Assembly: GCF_003719195.1 (NCBI RefSeq)
Contig: NZ_CP024996.1
Span: forward strand, 868,001-932,000
Length of the DNA: 64,000 nucleotides
Reading direction: 5' to 3'
DNA from: Herbaspirillum rubrisubalbicans
Lineage (GTDB): Bacteria; Pseudomonadota; Gammaproteobacteria; Burkholderiales; Burkholderiaceae_D
Position 1 is the first letter of the stretch; each line of letters starts with the position of its first letter. The notes under the pieces are model-generated. The model ran no database searches. It had not been told where the DNA came from and saw only the letters and a program-made list of their open reading frames with translations. Of this stretch, positions 24,083 through 32,977 are shown one piece after another. The position numbers and the translations under genes were made by a program.

Positions 24083-25084
24083 TTAGCCCATTTGGCGCAG
24101 ATAATCGGTTGCTAACTCTGCCGTAGCTGCCACCCAGCGCTGGCCGAGGCTTTGTGCCAGCTCGGTTTCACTGTGCGATGCCATCCATGCGAGCAGTTGC
24201 AGGCGTCGCTGCATCAGGAAGGTCGGGAATTCCTCGACATCATCTTGTGTCAGCGCACCGTGGCGTGCATAACCATCCGCCCAGCGCAGCATCAACTCGC
24301 GGCGGTCGGGACGGTGTTCGATGAAGCTCAGCGCCGTTGCCATATCGTGTAAGAACCAGCCGATACCGCAGTCGTCGAAATCGATGATGGTGGTGCAATC
24401 CCCTTTGACCAGAAGGTTCGCCATACGCAGGTCTGCGTGGATCAGCCCATACTTGTCCGGAGACTTTCCGAATGAAGCCAGCCGCAAGCTCATCAAATCT
24501 CGCGCCTGCGCAAGCACATTCACCTGTTCCTTGCCGAGCCAGGGAGCATCCCGCCAGCGGCCCCAACGGCCATTCTCGCCCACGGTATCTTCGAGACTCC
24601 AGGTATGGCGTTCGAAATAATCTGGGCGTTGCCATTGCCGCGACTGCCGGTGCATTCTCGCGCTCAATTCGCCTAATTTCTGCAGTGATGGAGTGAGGTT
24701 TGCCTCATCGGGAAAGTCCCCTTCCACCCATGCAAATACTGCGACCATTCTGGTGCCGGCGGCTTCGGTATCGACCTGGATCAACGACTCACCGTCCAGC
24801 GTGCGCAGCGGCTGCGGCGTAGCAATTCCCGCTTCGTTGAGTGCGGTCATCCAGTCCAACTCTGACTGGATCGCATCAGGAGTCTGATAATTGGCCCGGT
24901 GCACGCGCATCACCGCACGCCAGCCGGTCTTCGGATTGTCCAGCCGGAATACCGTGTTCTCCGAATGGCTCAGCAGGGCGACTTCGATATTGGATGGGAA
25001 TCCATATCTCGGCAGCGCAGAGCGGGCCAGTTCTCGAAGCGTCGCGATGTAGGAAAGATGGGATTGAGGAGTGGTGAGGGTCAT
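24083..25084 (-). CDS. APH/choline-kinase-family small-molecule kinase (hydroxylysine-kinase-like)
   Basis: A 333-residue kinase of the aminoglycoside phosphotransferase fold. The catalytic loop HADLRMANLL and the metal-binding IDFDD are clear; residues about 35-75 (SENTVFRLDNP...RAVMRVHR) are the N-lobe ATP-binding sheet with Lys replaced by Arg in VMRVHR, as in homoserine-kinase/hydroxylysine-kinase-like members. Start at MTLTTPQSHL with GGAG 8 bases upstream; a longer frame by 31 codons overlaps the promoter region. Divergent from a class-III PLP enzyme resembling phospho-lyases: in animals hydroxylysine kinase and phosphohydroxylysine phospho-lyase act in series, and an analogous amino-alcohol kinase role is inferred here. 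Confidence 0.75.
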   Translation of the reverse strand: MTLTTPQSHLSYIATLRELARSALPRYGFPSNIEVALLSHSENTVFRLDNPKTGWRAVMRVHRANYQTPDAIQSELDWMTALNEAGIATPQPLRTLDGESLIQVDTEAAGTRMVAVFAWVEGDFPDEANLTPSLQKLGELSARMHRQSRQWQRPDYFERHTWSLEDTVGENGRWGRWRDAPWLGKEQVNVLAQARDLMSLRLASFGKSPDKYGLIHADLRMANLLVKGDCTTIIDFDDCGIGWFLHDMATALSFIEHRPDRRELMLRWADGYARHGALTQDDVEEFPTFLMQRRLQLLAWMASHSETELAQSLGQRWVAATAELATDYLRQMG

Positions 25085-25308
25085 GAAGAGGCTCCGAGTA
25101 GCGTTGCATACATCTTCGCGCCAGCGCCGACGACTTCGTTTGACATCGCAACACAAATCGTTGACCTTGGATATCAAGCTGTAGCGACCTCATACGGCGA
25201 CCCGCAAGAGCGTCTTCTGCGATCAAGGAAATGTCGTCGATGGTCAAGACAGACTTGTCTCTTCGCGAGCACCATTGAAGTGCCGAATTATCTTGTACTG
25301 GAGAGACA

Positions 25309-26637
25309 ATGACCCACGCTGATGGAATGCTTGCGTTGAACGCCTTCAATCCGCAATCAGGCAGCACCAACTCACCCGCGACATGCGCCCTGATCGAACG
25401 CAGGCGCAACACATTTGGCGACGGCGTTCCATTGTTCTATCGCGACCCCGTACATTTCGTCAGCGCTTCCGGCGTCTGGTTGCGTGACCAGGAGGGCCTC
25501 GACTACCTCGATGCTTACAATAACGTGCCCTCGGTTGGCCATTGCCATCCCCATGTCGTCGCGGCAGTGTCCAAGCAGGTCGCGACCCTCAACACCCACA
25601 CGCGCTATCTCTCCAATGTCGTCACGTCCTATGCGGAACGACTTCTCGGCACGTTCCCTCGCGCACTTTCCAAAGTGCTTTTCACGAGCAGCGGTACCGA
25701 GAGCGTAGACCTGGCAATGCGCCTGGCGCGCCTCTACACGGGGGGCACCGGCTTCATCGTGACGCGCTTCGCCTATCATGGCCATTCGACTGCGGTCGCC
25801 GAAATCACGCCGGCATTCGGCCCTGGCGTTCCTGTTGGCGTCAACGTGCGCCTAGTGGATGCTCCCGATGGATATCGGCAGGATGCGCCGGTCGGCGTCA
25901 AATTCGCGCAGGACGTGGCTACGGCTATCGCTGACCTGGAGCGCCACGGCATCAAGTTTGCCGGCCTCATCCTCGATACCGTATGTTCCAGTGATGGCCT
26001 GTTTGTTGACCCACCAGGCTTCCTCAAGGAAGTCGTTGCCACCGTCAAAAAGGCCGGCGGCGTGTTCGTTGCCGACGAGGTGCAGCCGGGCTTCGGAAGA
26101 ACTGGCGAAGGAATGTGGGGATTCGAGCGGCACGGAATTGACCCGGATATCGTCGTGATGGGAAAGCCCATGGGAAATGGTATGCCTATCGCCGCCACCG
26201 TCACCACCTCAGACATCATGCAGGCCTTCACTGAGCGCTCGGGCTACTTCAACACATTCGGCGGAAACACGGTCTGCTGTGCGGCCGCATCAGCGGTTCT
26301 GGACGTCATTGAATCGGAAGGCCTGATCGACAACGCCAAGCAAACCGGAGCGTATCTGAAACGCGGACTGGAGCAACTGAAAGTACAGCATCAGTGCATT
26401 GGCGACGTCCGTGCCATCGGTCTCTATGCCGCCGTTGAGTTTGTGCAGCCTGGTACCAAAAACGGTGATGCCGTAATGGCACTCAATGTGGTCAATGAGC
26501 TGAGGAAGAGACGTGTTTTGATAAGCACCTGCGGCCCTCAAGGCAATATTCTGAAGATCCGACCACCACTTCAATTCTCCTCCGAGAACTGCGACATACT
26601 AGTCACCGCAATCGACGACACTCTTCGGATTCGCTGA
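25309..26637 (+). CDS. class-III PLP enzyme, aminotransferase or phospho-lyase
   Basis: A 442-residue PLP-dependent enzyme of fold type I, class III. PLP-site residues are present: SSGTESVDLAMRLAR (phosphate binding), ADEVQPGFGRTGEGMWGFE with the pyridine-N Asp, and VVMGKPMGNGMPIAA with Lys286. The N-terminal YLDAYNNVPSVGHCHPHVV and the following NTHTRYLSNVV segment resemble the ethanolamine-phosphate and phosphohydroxylysine phospho-lyases (AGXT2L1/L2) more than ordinary omega-aminotransferases. Start at 25309 behind CTGGAGAGACA. Divergent from the kinase gene. The pair could phosphorylate an amino alcohol and eliminate phosphate and ammonia to an aldehyde. A plain aminotransferase remains possible. 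Confidence 0.8.
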   Translation: MTHADGMLALNAFNPQSGSTNSPATCALIERRRNTFGDGVPLFYRDPVHFVSASGVWLRDQEGLDYLDAYNNVPSVGHCHPHVVAAVSKQVATLNTHTRYLSNVVTSYAERLLGTFPRALSKVLFTSSGTESVDLAMRLARLYTGGTGFIVTRFAYHGHSTAVAEITPAFGPGVPVGVNVRLVDAPDGYRQDAPVGVKFAQDVATAIADLERHGIKFAGLILDTVCSSDGLFVDPPGFLKEVVATVKKAGGVFVADEVQPGFGRTGEGMWGFERHGIDPDIVVMGKPMGNGMPIAATVTTSDIMQAFTERSGYFNTFGGNTVCCAAASAVLDVIESEGLIDNAKQTGAYLKRGLEQLKVQHQCIGDVRAIGLYAAVEFVQPGTKNGDAVMALNVVNELRKRRVLISTCGPQGNILKIRPPLQFSSENCDILVTAIDDTLRIR

Positions 26638-26950
26638 ATCGAGAATTCCGCCGGGCGCGTCGGGTATGTGGCCCGCTCCCTTGAGCGGAGCCTCCTTCCC
26701 TAAGCAGTGGCACTCGGGGCAAGCAGCGAGGGCAAATTTGAACGGTTCCAGGTACTGCCGTGCGAGCAGTTGTTGCGCTCCCAGAAAAACGACGTGTTCG
26801 TGGTGAAAACCCCATCAGCTAGCTCGATGCCTGGTTGCCGGATACCCGGGCCTGGCACGGGCAGAGCATCGACGGCGGCAGCGCTTGGGGCGCGGTACTG
26901 GGCGCTTATCTGCGCCAGGTCGCTACCGCTGCGCCGATACTGCCGGCCGC
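26638..26950. other. degenerate intergenic region
   Basis: No intact gene. In one frame (about 26826-26940) a protein-like stretch ending WGAVLGAYLRQVATAAPILP appears, but it has no start signal and is cut before the ompW remnant. It looks like gene debris. Confidence 0.4.
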
Positions 26951-27157
26951 GCGACCACGAGCGCCTTCGGCCCGGTCTTGCCACTCGGTGTGAACGTACC
27001 GTTCAACGAACACTGGAGCCTGGTGCTGGATGTGAAGAAGATCTGGGCCAGTACCATCGCCACCGCCACGCTGCCGGCCTTTGGCGGTAGTGCTGCCAGT
27101 GCCGATGTCAGGCTTGATCCCTTGGTCAGTACGCTGGCATTGAGCTATCGTTTTTGA
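26951..27157 (+). pseudogene. ompW-like outer-membrane protein, 3' remnant
   Basis: The last about 68 codons of an OmpW-family beta-barrel: SAFGPVLPLGVNVPFNEHWS, then LDVKKIWASTIATA, and ADVRLDPLVSTLALSYRF with the obligatory C-terminal Phe for outer-membrane insertion. These are the final strands of OmpW; the signal peptide and first two thirds (about 130 residues) are missing and the upstream sequence is unrelated. The surviving frame has no credible start. Confidence 0.7.
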
Positions 27158-27160
27158 TGT

Positions 27161-27457
27161 TTGTCTCAGAGACGATTTCCCTATGAAACTTGGGCGCTAG
27201 CCAGTCTCGGCGCGTCACTTGAAGATGCGCTGGCGATCATATTCCCCCAGGCGGGACCGGCAGAATTATCTTGTCTTCCGGGAGGCGTATTTGGGGAGCC
27301 AGGGCGGTTCTTCTTGCTATTTTGCGAATCAGCAATGCCCTTCCTGCCTGTCGTCAAAGAAGAAAAGCCCTGCTTCTCCCACCCAGCTTCTGACCTTGCC
27401 ATGCCATCAGCTGCGTTATAGTCGATCCTTCTGATCGCCTCTTTTTGCGCGCAAATA
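27161..27457. other. intergenic region upstream of the LysR gene
   Basis: About 300 bp without a credible gene. An 86-codon + frame (27161-27421) and a 97-codon - frame overlap each other and have no ribosome binding sites; I regard both as chance. Confidence 0.5.
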
Positions 27458-28384
27458 ATGAAAAACAACGCCATGGATTACCTGCCTCGTATGGTGATCT
27501 TTTCCCGCGTGGTCGAGCTGGGCGCCTTTTCCAAGGCAGCCCGCGAACTGGGGCTGACCTCTTCATCGGTCAGCCAGCACATCAGTGCCCTGGAAGCCAT
27601 CCTTGGCACCACGCTGTTGCACCGGACCACGCGCAAACTATGCTTGACCGAAGCCGGCCAGGGCTTCTATGCCCATTGCGCACGCATCGTGGCGCTGGCC
27701 AACGAGGCACGGGAAAACACCGAAAGCCTGCACAAGGAACTGGTGGGCGAGTTGCGCATCGCCGCCTCCAGCTTCATGGCTTCCGAATATCTGGTGCCGG
27801 CACTGGAGGAATTCATCCGCAGTCATCCGCAACTCAAGATCAACATTGACGTGAACGACCATAATGTCGACCTGATGGATAAGAGCGTCGACCTCGCCTT
27901 GCGCGTAGGCAAGCTGCCCGGTGCCGGTGATATCGCGTTGGCCCGGCTGGAAGCGGTGCTATGTGCGTCACCTGCTTACCTGCAAAGGCAGCCGCCGATT
28001 CGCCGTCCCGAGGATCTGCTGATGCATCATTTTCTCTTTTTCACGCCCGTTGGCGTGGATTTGACCTTGCGCAACCGCGTGGGGCATTGTGCGCAGTTGC
28101 GACTGACGCCCAGCATCGCCGTCAACCATGCCCGCTCCTTGCGCAAGCTGGTCTTGCAAGGGCATGGCGTGGCGCGCATGTTGAAGAGCAAGGTTCAGGA
28201 TGACCTGGATGCGGGGCGGCTACAGGTCGTGCTGCCGGATTGGTCGCCGGATAGTTATTGCGCCTTCATCACCACCAAGTATCGCGATGCGGTGCCGGCC
28301 AAGATCCTTGTCTGCATCGCGCAGATCCAGGCTTATTTCAGGCGTCGCCATCCGGGCGTGGACGATACCTTCCAGCCTGGCTGA
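27458..28384 (+). CDS. LysR-family transcriptional regulator
   Basis: A 308-residue regulator. The winged helix at residues about 6-65 (MVIFSRVVELGAFSKAARELGLTSSSVSQHISALEAILG, followed by LLHRTTRKLCLTEAG) is typical LysR of the CrgA/DsdC-like 'FxxVVExGSFSxAA' subgroup. The effector domain starts at about 92 (GELRIAASSFMASEYLVPAL). Start at 27458; MDYLPRM at 27473 is an alternative and neither has a strong ribosome binding site. Its 3' end overlaps the convergent HD-GYP gene by 52 bases. The target is unknown: no divergent intact gene is present, only the ompW remnant. Confidence 0.85.
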   Translation: MKNNAMDYLPRMVIFSRVVELGAFSKAARELGLTSSSVSQHISALEAILGTTLLHRTTRKLCLTEAGQGFYAHCARIVALANEARENTESLHKELVGELRIAASSFMASEYLVPALEEFIRSHPQLKINIDVNDHNVDLMDKSVDLALRVGKLPGAGDIALARLEAVLCASPAYLQRQPPIRRPEDLLMHHFLFFTPVGVDLTLRNRVGHCAQLRLTPSIAVNHARSLRKLVLQGHGVARMLKSKVQDDLDAGRLQVVLPDWSPDSYCAFITTKYRDAVPAKILVCIAQIQAYFRRRHPGVDDTFQPG

Positions 28385-29634
28385 TTGGCGCCACCCGGCA
28401 GCTCGGAAGTTGCGGCGTTGGTGCCTGGCTCCTTGAGCATGACCGGCCATGAACCGGTCACCAGTTCGTGGCTCCTGAGCCAGTCCTGTCCGCTGCGCTC
28501 GACGATGGCATCGGTCTGGCCGGCAGCGGCCAAGTCGACGATCTCGTGCTCCATTACCTCCATCGCCGCACTGGTGGTGAAGGCTTTCACTAACGGGCGC
28601 GTCAGGTCCTTGCGGTTCTGCTGGATCACCAGCGCAGTGCGTCCCGAGCGCAAGGTGACGATGGAGCCCAGTGGATAGATGCCCAGCATCTTCACGAAGG
28701 CCAGGAAGATGGTGCGGTCGAAGTGTCCCTGCCAGGAAGCCATGCGCGAGAGCGATTCGGCCGGATCCCAGGCCCCCTTGTAGACGCGGTGCGAAGTGAC
28801 TGCGTCGTACACGTCGCATACCGCTGCCATACGCGAAAACAGGCTTATCTTCTGGTCCTGCTGGCGTGCCGGATAGCCTGAGCCATCCATCTTTTGGTGG
28901 TGATGCAGGCACACGTCCAGCACTTCATCAGGTACGCCCACCAGGCCGCTCAGATAGGCGTGTCCCAGCACGGGGTGGCGCTGCACGATCTTGTATTCCT
29001 GCTCGGTGAGCAGACCGGGTTTGTTGAGTACTTCCAGCGGGATGAAGGCCTTGCCCACGTCGTGCAGGAATCCGGCCAGCCCGGCCTGTTGGCAGGCGGT
29101 GTCGTCCAGACCCAGGGTGCGCGCCAGTGCGACCATCATGGTACAGACCGCAATCGAATGCAGGTAGGTGTATTCATCGGCGCGCTTGAGGCGGATGATG
29201 CTCAACAGGGCATCCGCATTGTGTGCCAGCGAAGCGGCGATCTGCTCAACCAGTTCCTTGCACTTGGCTACGTGCAGCGATTTGCCCAGGCGTGCCTGGT
29301 TAAACACTTCCTGTGCAGTCTGCTGGCCCATCTCGTAGAGCCGCAGCGCTTCGAGCAGGTCGGGATTGAGTACATCTTGCTGTGTGGCAGGCGGCATGGA
29401 TGAGTCATCGGACGTCGAGTCCGGCGCTTGCAGCTCAGTGCTCGGTGCCAAGCCCTTGTGCACGTCGATCCAGCAATGTCCGAGTCCGGCCTGTTGTGCT
29501 TGCCGCACCTCGGCCTCGGTGCGAATGAGGAAGCTGGCGCGCCAGAAAGGCGAGGCAATCCACGCACCATCGAAGCCGGAAAAATACATGCCTATGCTGA
29601 GTTGGCTGACAGGGATTCGTCTTAGGCGCGTCAT
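28333..29634 (-). CDS. HD-GYP cyclic-di-GMP phosphodiesterase with DUF3391
   Basis: A 433-residue protein. N-terminal DUF3391 (about 1-110: VSQLSIGMYFSGFDGAWIASPFW), then a linker and the HD-GYP domain (about 160-330): HSIAVCTMMVALA, GFLHDVGKAFIPLEVLNKPG, and the signature HHHQKMDGSGYP. All metal ligands expected of an active enzyme appear present. It would hydrolyse cyclic di-GMP in the cytoplasm, favouring motility over biofilm. A paralogue with the same architecture lies at 58629-59846. The last 40 residues are low-complexity and overlap the LysR gene tail-to-tail. Confidence 0.9.
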   Translation of the reverse strand: MTRLRRIPVSQLSIGMYFSGFDGAWIASPFWRASFLIRTEAEVRQAQQAGLGHCWIDVHKGLAPSTELQAPDSTSDDSSMPPATQQDVLNPDLLEALRLYEMGQQTAQEVFNQARLGKSLHVAKCKELVEQIAASLAHNADALLSIIRLKRADEYTYLHSIAVCTMMVALARTLGLDDTACQQAGLAGFLHDVGKAFIPLEVLNKPGLLTEQEYKIVQRHPVLGHAYLSGLVGVPDEVLDVCLHHHQKMDGSGYPARQQDQKISLFSRMAAVCDVYDAVTSHRVYKGAWDPAESLSRMASWQGHFDRTIFLAFVKMLGIYPLGSIVTLRSGRTALVIQQNRKDLTRPLVKAFTTSAAMEVMEHEIVDLAAAGQTDAIVERSGQDWLRSHELVTGSWPVMLKEPGTNAATSELPGGANQPGWKVSSTPGWRRLK

Positions 29635-30134
29635 CGGATGGTGTGGAGTGGGAAGGAGGCATGGCGGCGTGGTTAGCCGGTGCTGCCCGCAGCCGAGCTG
29701 CGGCTTGCGCCAATGTATTACATTTCGCGAGGATTGATTAGGGGCCTGTTTTTAACAAGTGTGGTAAATCATTTTCTGTAATTCTCCGACAGCACCAGCG
29801 CATGGACTGGGGCGTCGTACATTGTTAAGCAGAATTAATGAGTTCTTTCGCAAAAAGATGGCTAATCAAATTGCATCGCTTGTAATACAGTTGCTTGGCC
29901 GAACCCTGCCGGGATGTGTCGGGGGGCACAGCGGGCGTCAGCCCGCACCGGCGCTGTGCAGCCATGGAGGGGATTGCGGCTGCACGCCACACTGTCACGG
30001 TAAGGGAACGATGCCGACGATCGCAGGATGCACCCTGACCCTGGCAAACGGGACGGCAGTCAATGGACAGGTCAGGCATCCGCTCGGCATCGTGATCGAC
30101 ATTGGCATGCCACACTACCAGCAGCCGGTAGCTG
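29635..30134. other. intergenic region upstream of the HD-GYP gene
   Basis: About 500 bp with no supported gene. Overlapping frames on both strands (29822-30256 +, 29825-30235 -) lack ribosome binding sites and run into the fold-back element. Confidence 0.55.
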
Positions 30135-30402
30135 GAACTCATTTCATAAATAGGCGTGAGATGCGTTCTGCCCAGAAAGGGCGCTGGCAAGGCGCGCGAC
30201 GCGTCGTGTGGCGGTGCCACACGCAAGGAGCGCAACGCGGCCAGCGCCCTTTCTGAGCAGAACCCGAAGGGAGCGGCCCGTTTGGGCGAATTGCTGCGTT
30301 ACGAATTTGGGTCAAGACGCCCAGTCTTGACCCAAATTCGCGCCTTGCACTTCATCCCAAACGGGACTCGCTCGCACTCACGCCTATTTATGAAATGAGT
30401 TC
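30135..30402. repeat. 268-bp fold-back element with nested inverted repeats (MITE-like)
   Basis: Terminal inverted repeats are 26 bp and perfect: 30135-30160, starting GAACTCATTTCATAAATAGG, against 30377-30402. Inside are two further arms. Arm 1: 23 bp at 30165-30187 against 30241-30263 with one mismatch, holding an 8-bp hairpin (CGTGTGGC 30205-30212 / GCCACACG 30216-30223). Arm 2: CCCGTTTGGG (30277-30286) against CCCAAACGGG (30356-30365), enclosing a perfect 17-bp hairpin (30302-30318 / 30324-30340) with a 5-base loop. The whole can fold into a cloverleaf-like structure. It contains no gene. The design suggests a non-autonomous mobile element or a structured repeat. Confidence 0.9.
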
Positions 30403-30646
30403 TAGCCAGTACTTGGCTGCCGGCGCGACATGAGTGCCTGGACCGTCTTTCTGTATCAGTGCATCACAGCAATCGGTCAGCACCGTCATTCCCGCTTATG
30501 TTGTCCTGGTGAAAACATCTCTCCCTTGCTGGCTTGATGCAGGTCAGCATTGCAGGAGATTGCGCTGGCGCACAGGTCGCCAGGCAGCATCATGGCAGTT
30601 GCGATCCCGCCCGCCTTGCGTGCCGTCTTCCGGCGGCCTTTTCCCG

Positions 30647-32941
30647 ATGAACTGGCGCCAACGATTCCATCTTCCGGTGGTACTGTGCTGCACCCTGGCA
30701 TTGGCTGGCGGTGTGCTGTTGCAGTTCTGGCAGATGCCGCTGCCGGCGGCCCGGCTATGGCAGGGCAGTGCCGCCCTGGTATTGCTGTTCGTGCTGGGCC
30801 AGACACTGCTGGCGCTATGGCGCCGGCAATGGGGGCTGGACCTGATCGCGCTGGTGACCCTGGCCGGCGCATTGGCCTTGCAGGAAAACCTGACGGCCGC
30901 CGTGATCGCGCTCATGTTCGTCACGGGTCGTGCCCTGGAAAACCATGCCGAGCGTCGCGCGCAACAGGATATGTCGGCCCTGCTGGCCAAGGTGCCGCAG
31001 CGTGCGCATCGCTATGAGAATGGGCGCATCGTCGAGGTCGCGCTGGCGCAGATCCGCCCTGGTGACCGCTTGCTGGTGCGCTCCGGTGAAACGGTACCGG
31101 TCGATGGCACGCTGTTGGGTGCGGCCGTGGTGGACCAGTCCACTCTGAGCGGCGAATCCTTGCCGCTCAGCTGTGCCCAGGGAGCGTTTCTGCCCAGCGG
31201 CAGTATCAATGCCGGCGAAGCCTTCGAGCTCCTGGCCAGCAGTACGGCAGAGCAGGGCACGCTGGGCCACATCGTGCGCCTGGTCCATTCGGCCCAGCAA
31301 TCGCGGGCACCGGCCGCGCGCCTGGCGGACCGCTACGCCTTATGGTTCGTCCCGGTGGCGCTGGGACTGGCCGCGCTGGCGTGGCTGCTCAGTGGTGAGC
31401 CAGAGCGCGCACTGGCCGTGGCGGTGGTGGCCACACCCTGTCCGCTGATCCTGGCCGTCCCGGTGGCGCTGGTCTGCGCCATGTCACGTTGCGCCCAGCG
31501 CGGCGTGCTCATCAAGCATGGTGGTGCGCTGGAAAAGTTAGCCCATCTGCATACCCTGTTCCTGGACAAGACCGGTACCCTGACCAGCGGCAAGGCACGC
31601 CTGACCGCCATCGATGTTGCCCCAGGAATGGAACCGCACGACTTGCTCAGGCTGGCCGCTTCGCTGGAGCAACTGTCGGCCCATGCCATCGCCCAGGCGG
31701 TAGTGGCTGCCGCCCTCGCACGTGGCCTCCCCCTGGCGCTGCCCGAGCAGGTCAGCGAGCAGCCTGGTGCCGGCCTCACTGGTCAGGTCGATGGGCGCCA
31801 GGTGCGGGTAGGGACGCGTGACTTCGTGCTCGGTCTTGATGCACTCCCCGACTGGGCCGTGCATCCGGGCGCACGGATCGGTTATGAAGGAACGGCTGGG
31901 GTGTATCTGGCCCTGGATGGTCACTTGGCGGGGGTGATGCAACTGGCCGACCAAGTCCGGCTGGAAACGCCACGCGCATTGCGCCTGCTGCGTACACTGG
32001 GGGCGCAACGCATCGTGATGCTGACCGGCGATCATCGTGAGGTGGCCACGACCATCGGTCATGCCCTGGGCGTGGATGACATCTTGTCCGAGCAAACGCC
32101 AGCCTCCAAGCTGGAGGCCATTCGCCAGGCGCGCCAGCAAGGCGTCACCATGATGGTGGGCGATGGCGTCAACGATGCACCGGCGCTGGCTGCGGCCGAT
32201 GTCGGTGTGGCCATGGGCGCGCGCGGTGCTGCTGCGGCGGCCGAGTCGGCCCAGGTGGTCTTGCTGGTGGACCGGCTCGACCGTCTGGCCTTTGCTGTGC
32301 GCCTGGCGCAACAGACCCGCCGTATCGCCCTGCAAAGCGTGGTGGCAGGCATGGGACTGTCGTTGCTGGCCATGGTAGTGGCGGCACTGGGTTACCTGCC
32401 GCCGGTCGCGGGCGCGGTGTTGCAGGAGTTGATCGATGTGGCCGTCATCCTCAATGCGCTGCGGGTGCTGACGCTGGAGAAGGAAGAGGCCAGGGGACAG
32501 ATTTCGGCGGCAGACCTGCAGGCCTTGCAGCAGGAACACGCCGCCCTGGCCCCGGTCATTGATCGCCTGCTATGGCTGGCCGAGCGCTGCGATGTCTTGC
32601 CGGTGACGCAGTTGCGTGAGCAATTGCACTCGGTGAGCGGGCTGTTGACAACCCGCCTGCTCCCGCATGAGTCGGAGGATGACGCGCGGCTCTACCCGCG
32701 TTTGGCCAGATTGATCGGCGGGCGCGATCCGCTGGCTTCCATGAGCAGCACGCATCGCGAAATCCATCGCCTGAGTCGCACCATCGAACGGCTGGCGGCC
32801 GATATGAATACCTGCGCTGCCAGCCAACCGCCCGATGCTGCCACCTCGCAGGAAGTCCGCCATGCGCTGTATGCGCTGGAAGCCATCCTGCGGCTGCATT
32901 TCGCCCAGGAGGAAGAAATCTTCCATGGGCTTTCTTCCTGA
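30647..32941 (+). CDS. P1B-5-type metal-transport ATPase with C-terminal hemerythrin domain
   Basis: A 764-residue P-type ATPase. Actuator SGES loop at about 168-171; membrane metal motif TPCP (263-266) instead of CPC; phosphorylation motif DKTGT (307-311); TGDHR; hinge GDGVNDAPAL. The usual HP dipeptide appears as SAHAIA. After the last helix, residues about 655-764 form a hemerythrin-like domain (HESEDDARLYP, STHREIHRL, LRLHFAQEEEIF), whose His/Glu pattern suits a diiron site. TPCP plus hemerythrin defines group P1B-5, whose characterised member Nia of Sinorhizobium is linked to Ni and Fe. There is no N-terminal heavy-metal-associated domain. I start at the ATG at 30647; upstream in-frame sequence looks non-coding. 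Converges on a siderophore receptor. Confidence 0.88.
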   Translation: MNWRQRFHLPVVLCCTLALAGGVLLQFWQMPLPAARLWQGSAALVLLFVLGQTLLALWRRQWGLDLIALVTLAGALALQENLTAAVIALMFVTGRALENHAERRAQQDMSALLAKVPQRAHRYENGRIVEVALAQIRPGDRLLVRSGETVPVDGTLLGAAVVDQSTLSGESLPLSCAQGAFLPSGSINAGEAFELLASSTAEQGTLGHIVRLVHSAQQSRAPAARLADRYALWFVPVALGLAALAWLLSGEPERALAVAVVATPCPLILAVPVALVCAMSRCAQRGVLIKHGGALEKLAHLHTLFLDKTGTLTSGKARLTAIDVAPGMEPHDLLRLAASLEQLSAHAIAQAVVAAALARGLPLALPEQVSEQPGAGLTGQVDGRQVRVGTRDFVLGLDALPDWAVHPGARIGYEGTAGVYLALDGHLAGVMQLADQVRLETPRALRLLRTLGAQRIVMLTGDHREVATTIGHALGVDDILSEQTPASKLEAIRQARQQGVTMMVGDGVNDAPALAAADVGVAMGARGAAAAAESAQVVLLVDRLDRLAFAVRLAQQTRRIALQSVVAGMGLSLLAMVVAALGYLPPVAGAVLQELIDVAVILNALRVLTLEKEEARGQISAADLQALQQEHAALAPVIDRLLWLAERCDVLPVTQLREQLHSVSGLLTTRLLPHESEDDARLYPRLARLIGGRDPLASMSSTHREIHRLSRTIERLAADMNTCAASQPPDAATSQEVRHALYALEAILRLHFAQEEEIFHGLSS

Positions 32942-32977
32942 GATCAGTCCATCCCGAGGGCGGGACGGGCAGATCGC

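Noticed and set aside
29822..30256. 144-codon + frame before the fold-back element
   Set aside because: No ribosome binding site, runs through inverted-repeat DNA, and the opposite strand is equally open.
30434..30646. N-terminal extension of the metal ATPase
   Set aside because: The extra 71 codons show no heavy-metal-associated domain and look like translated noncoding sequence.
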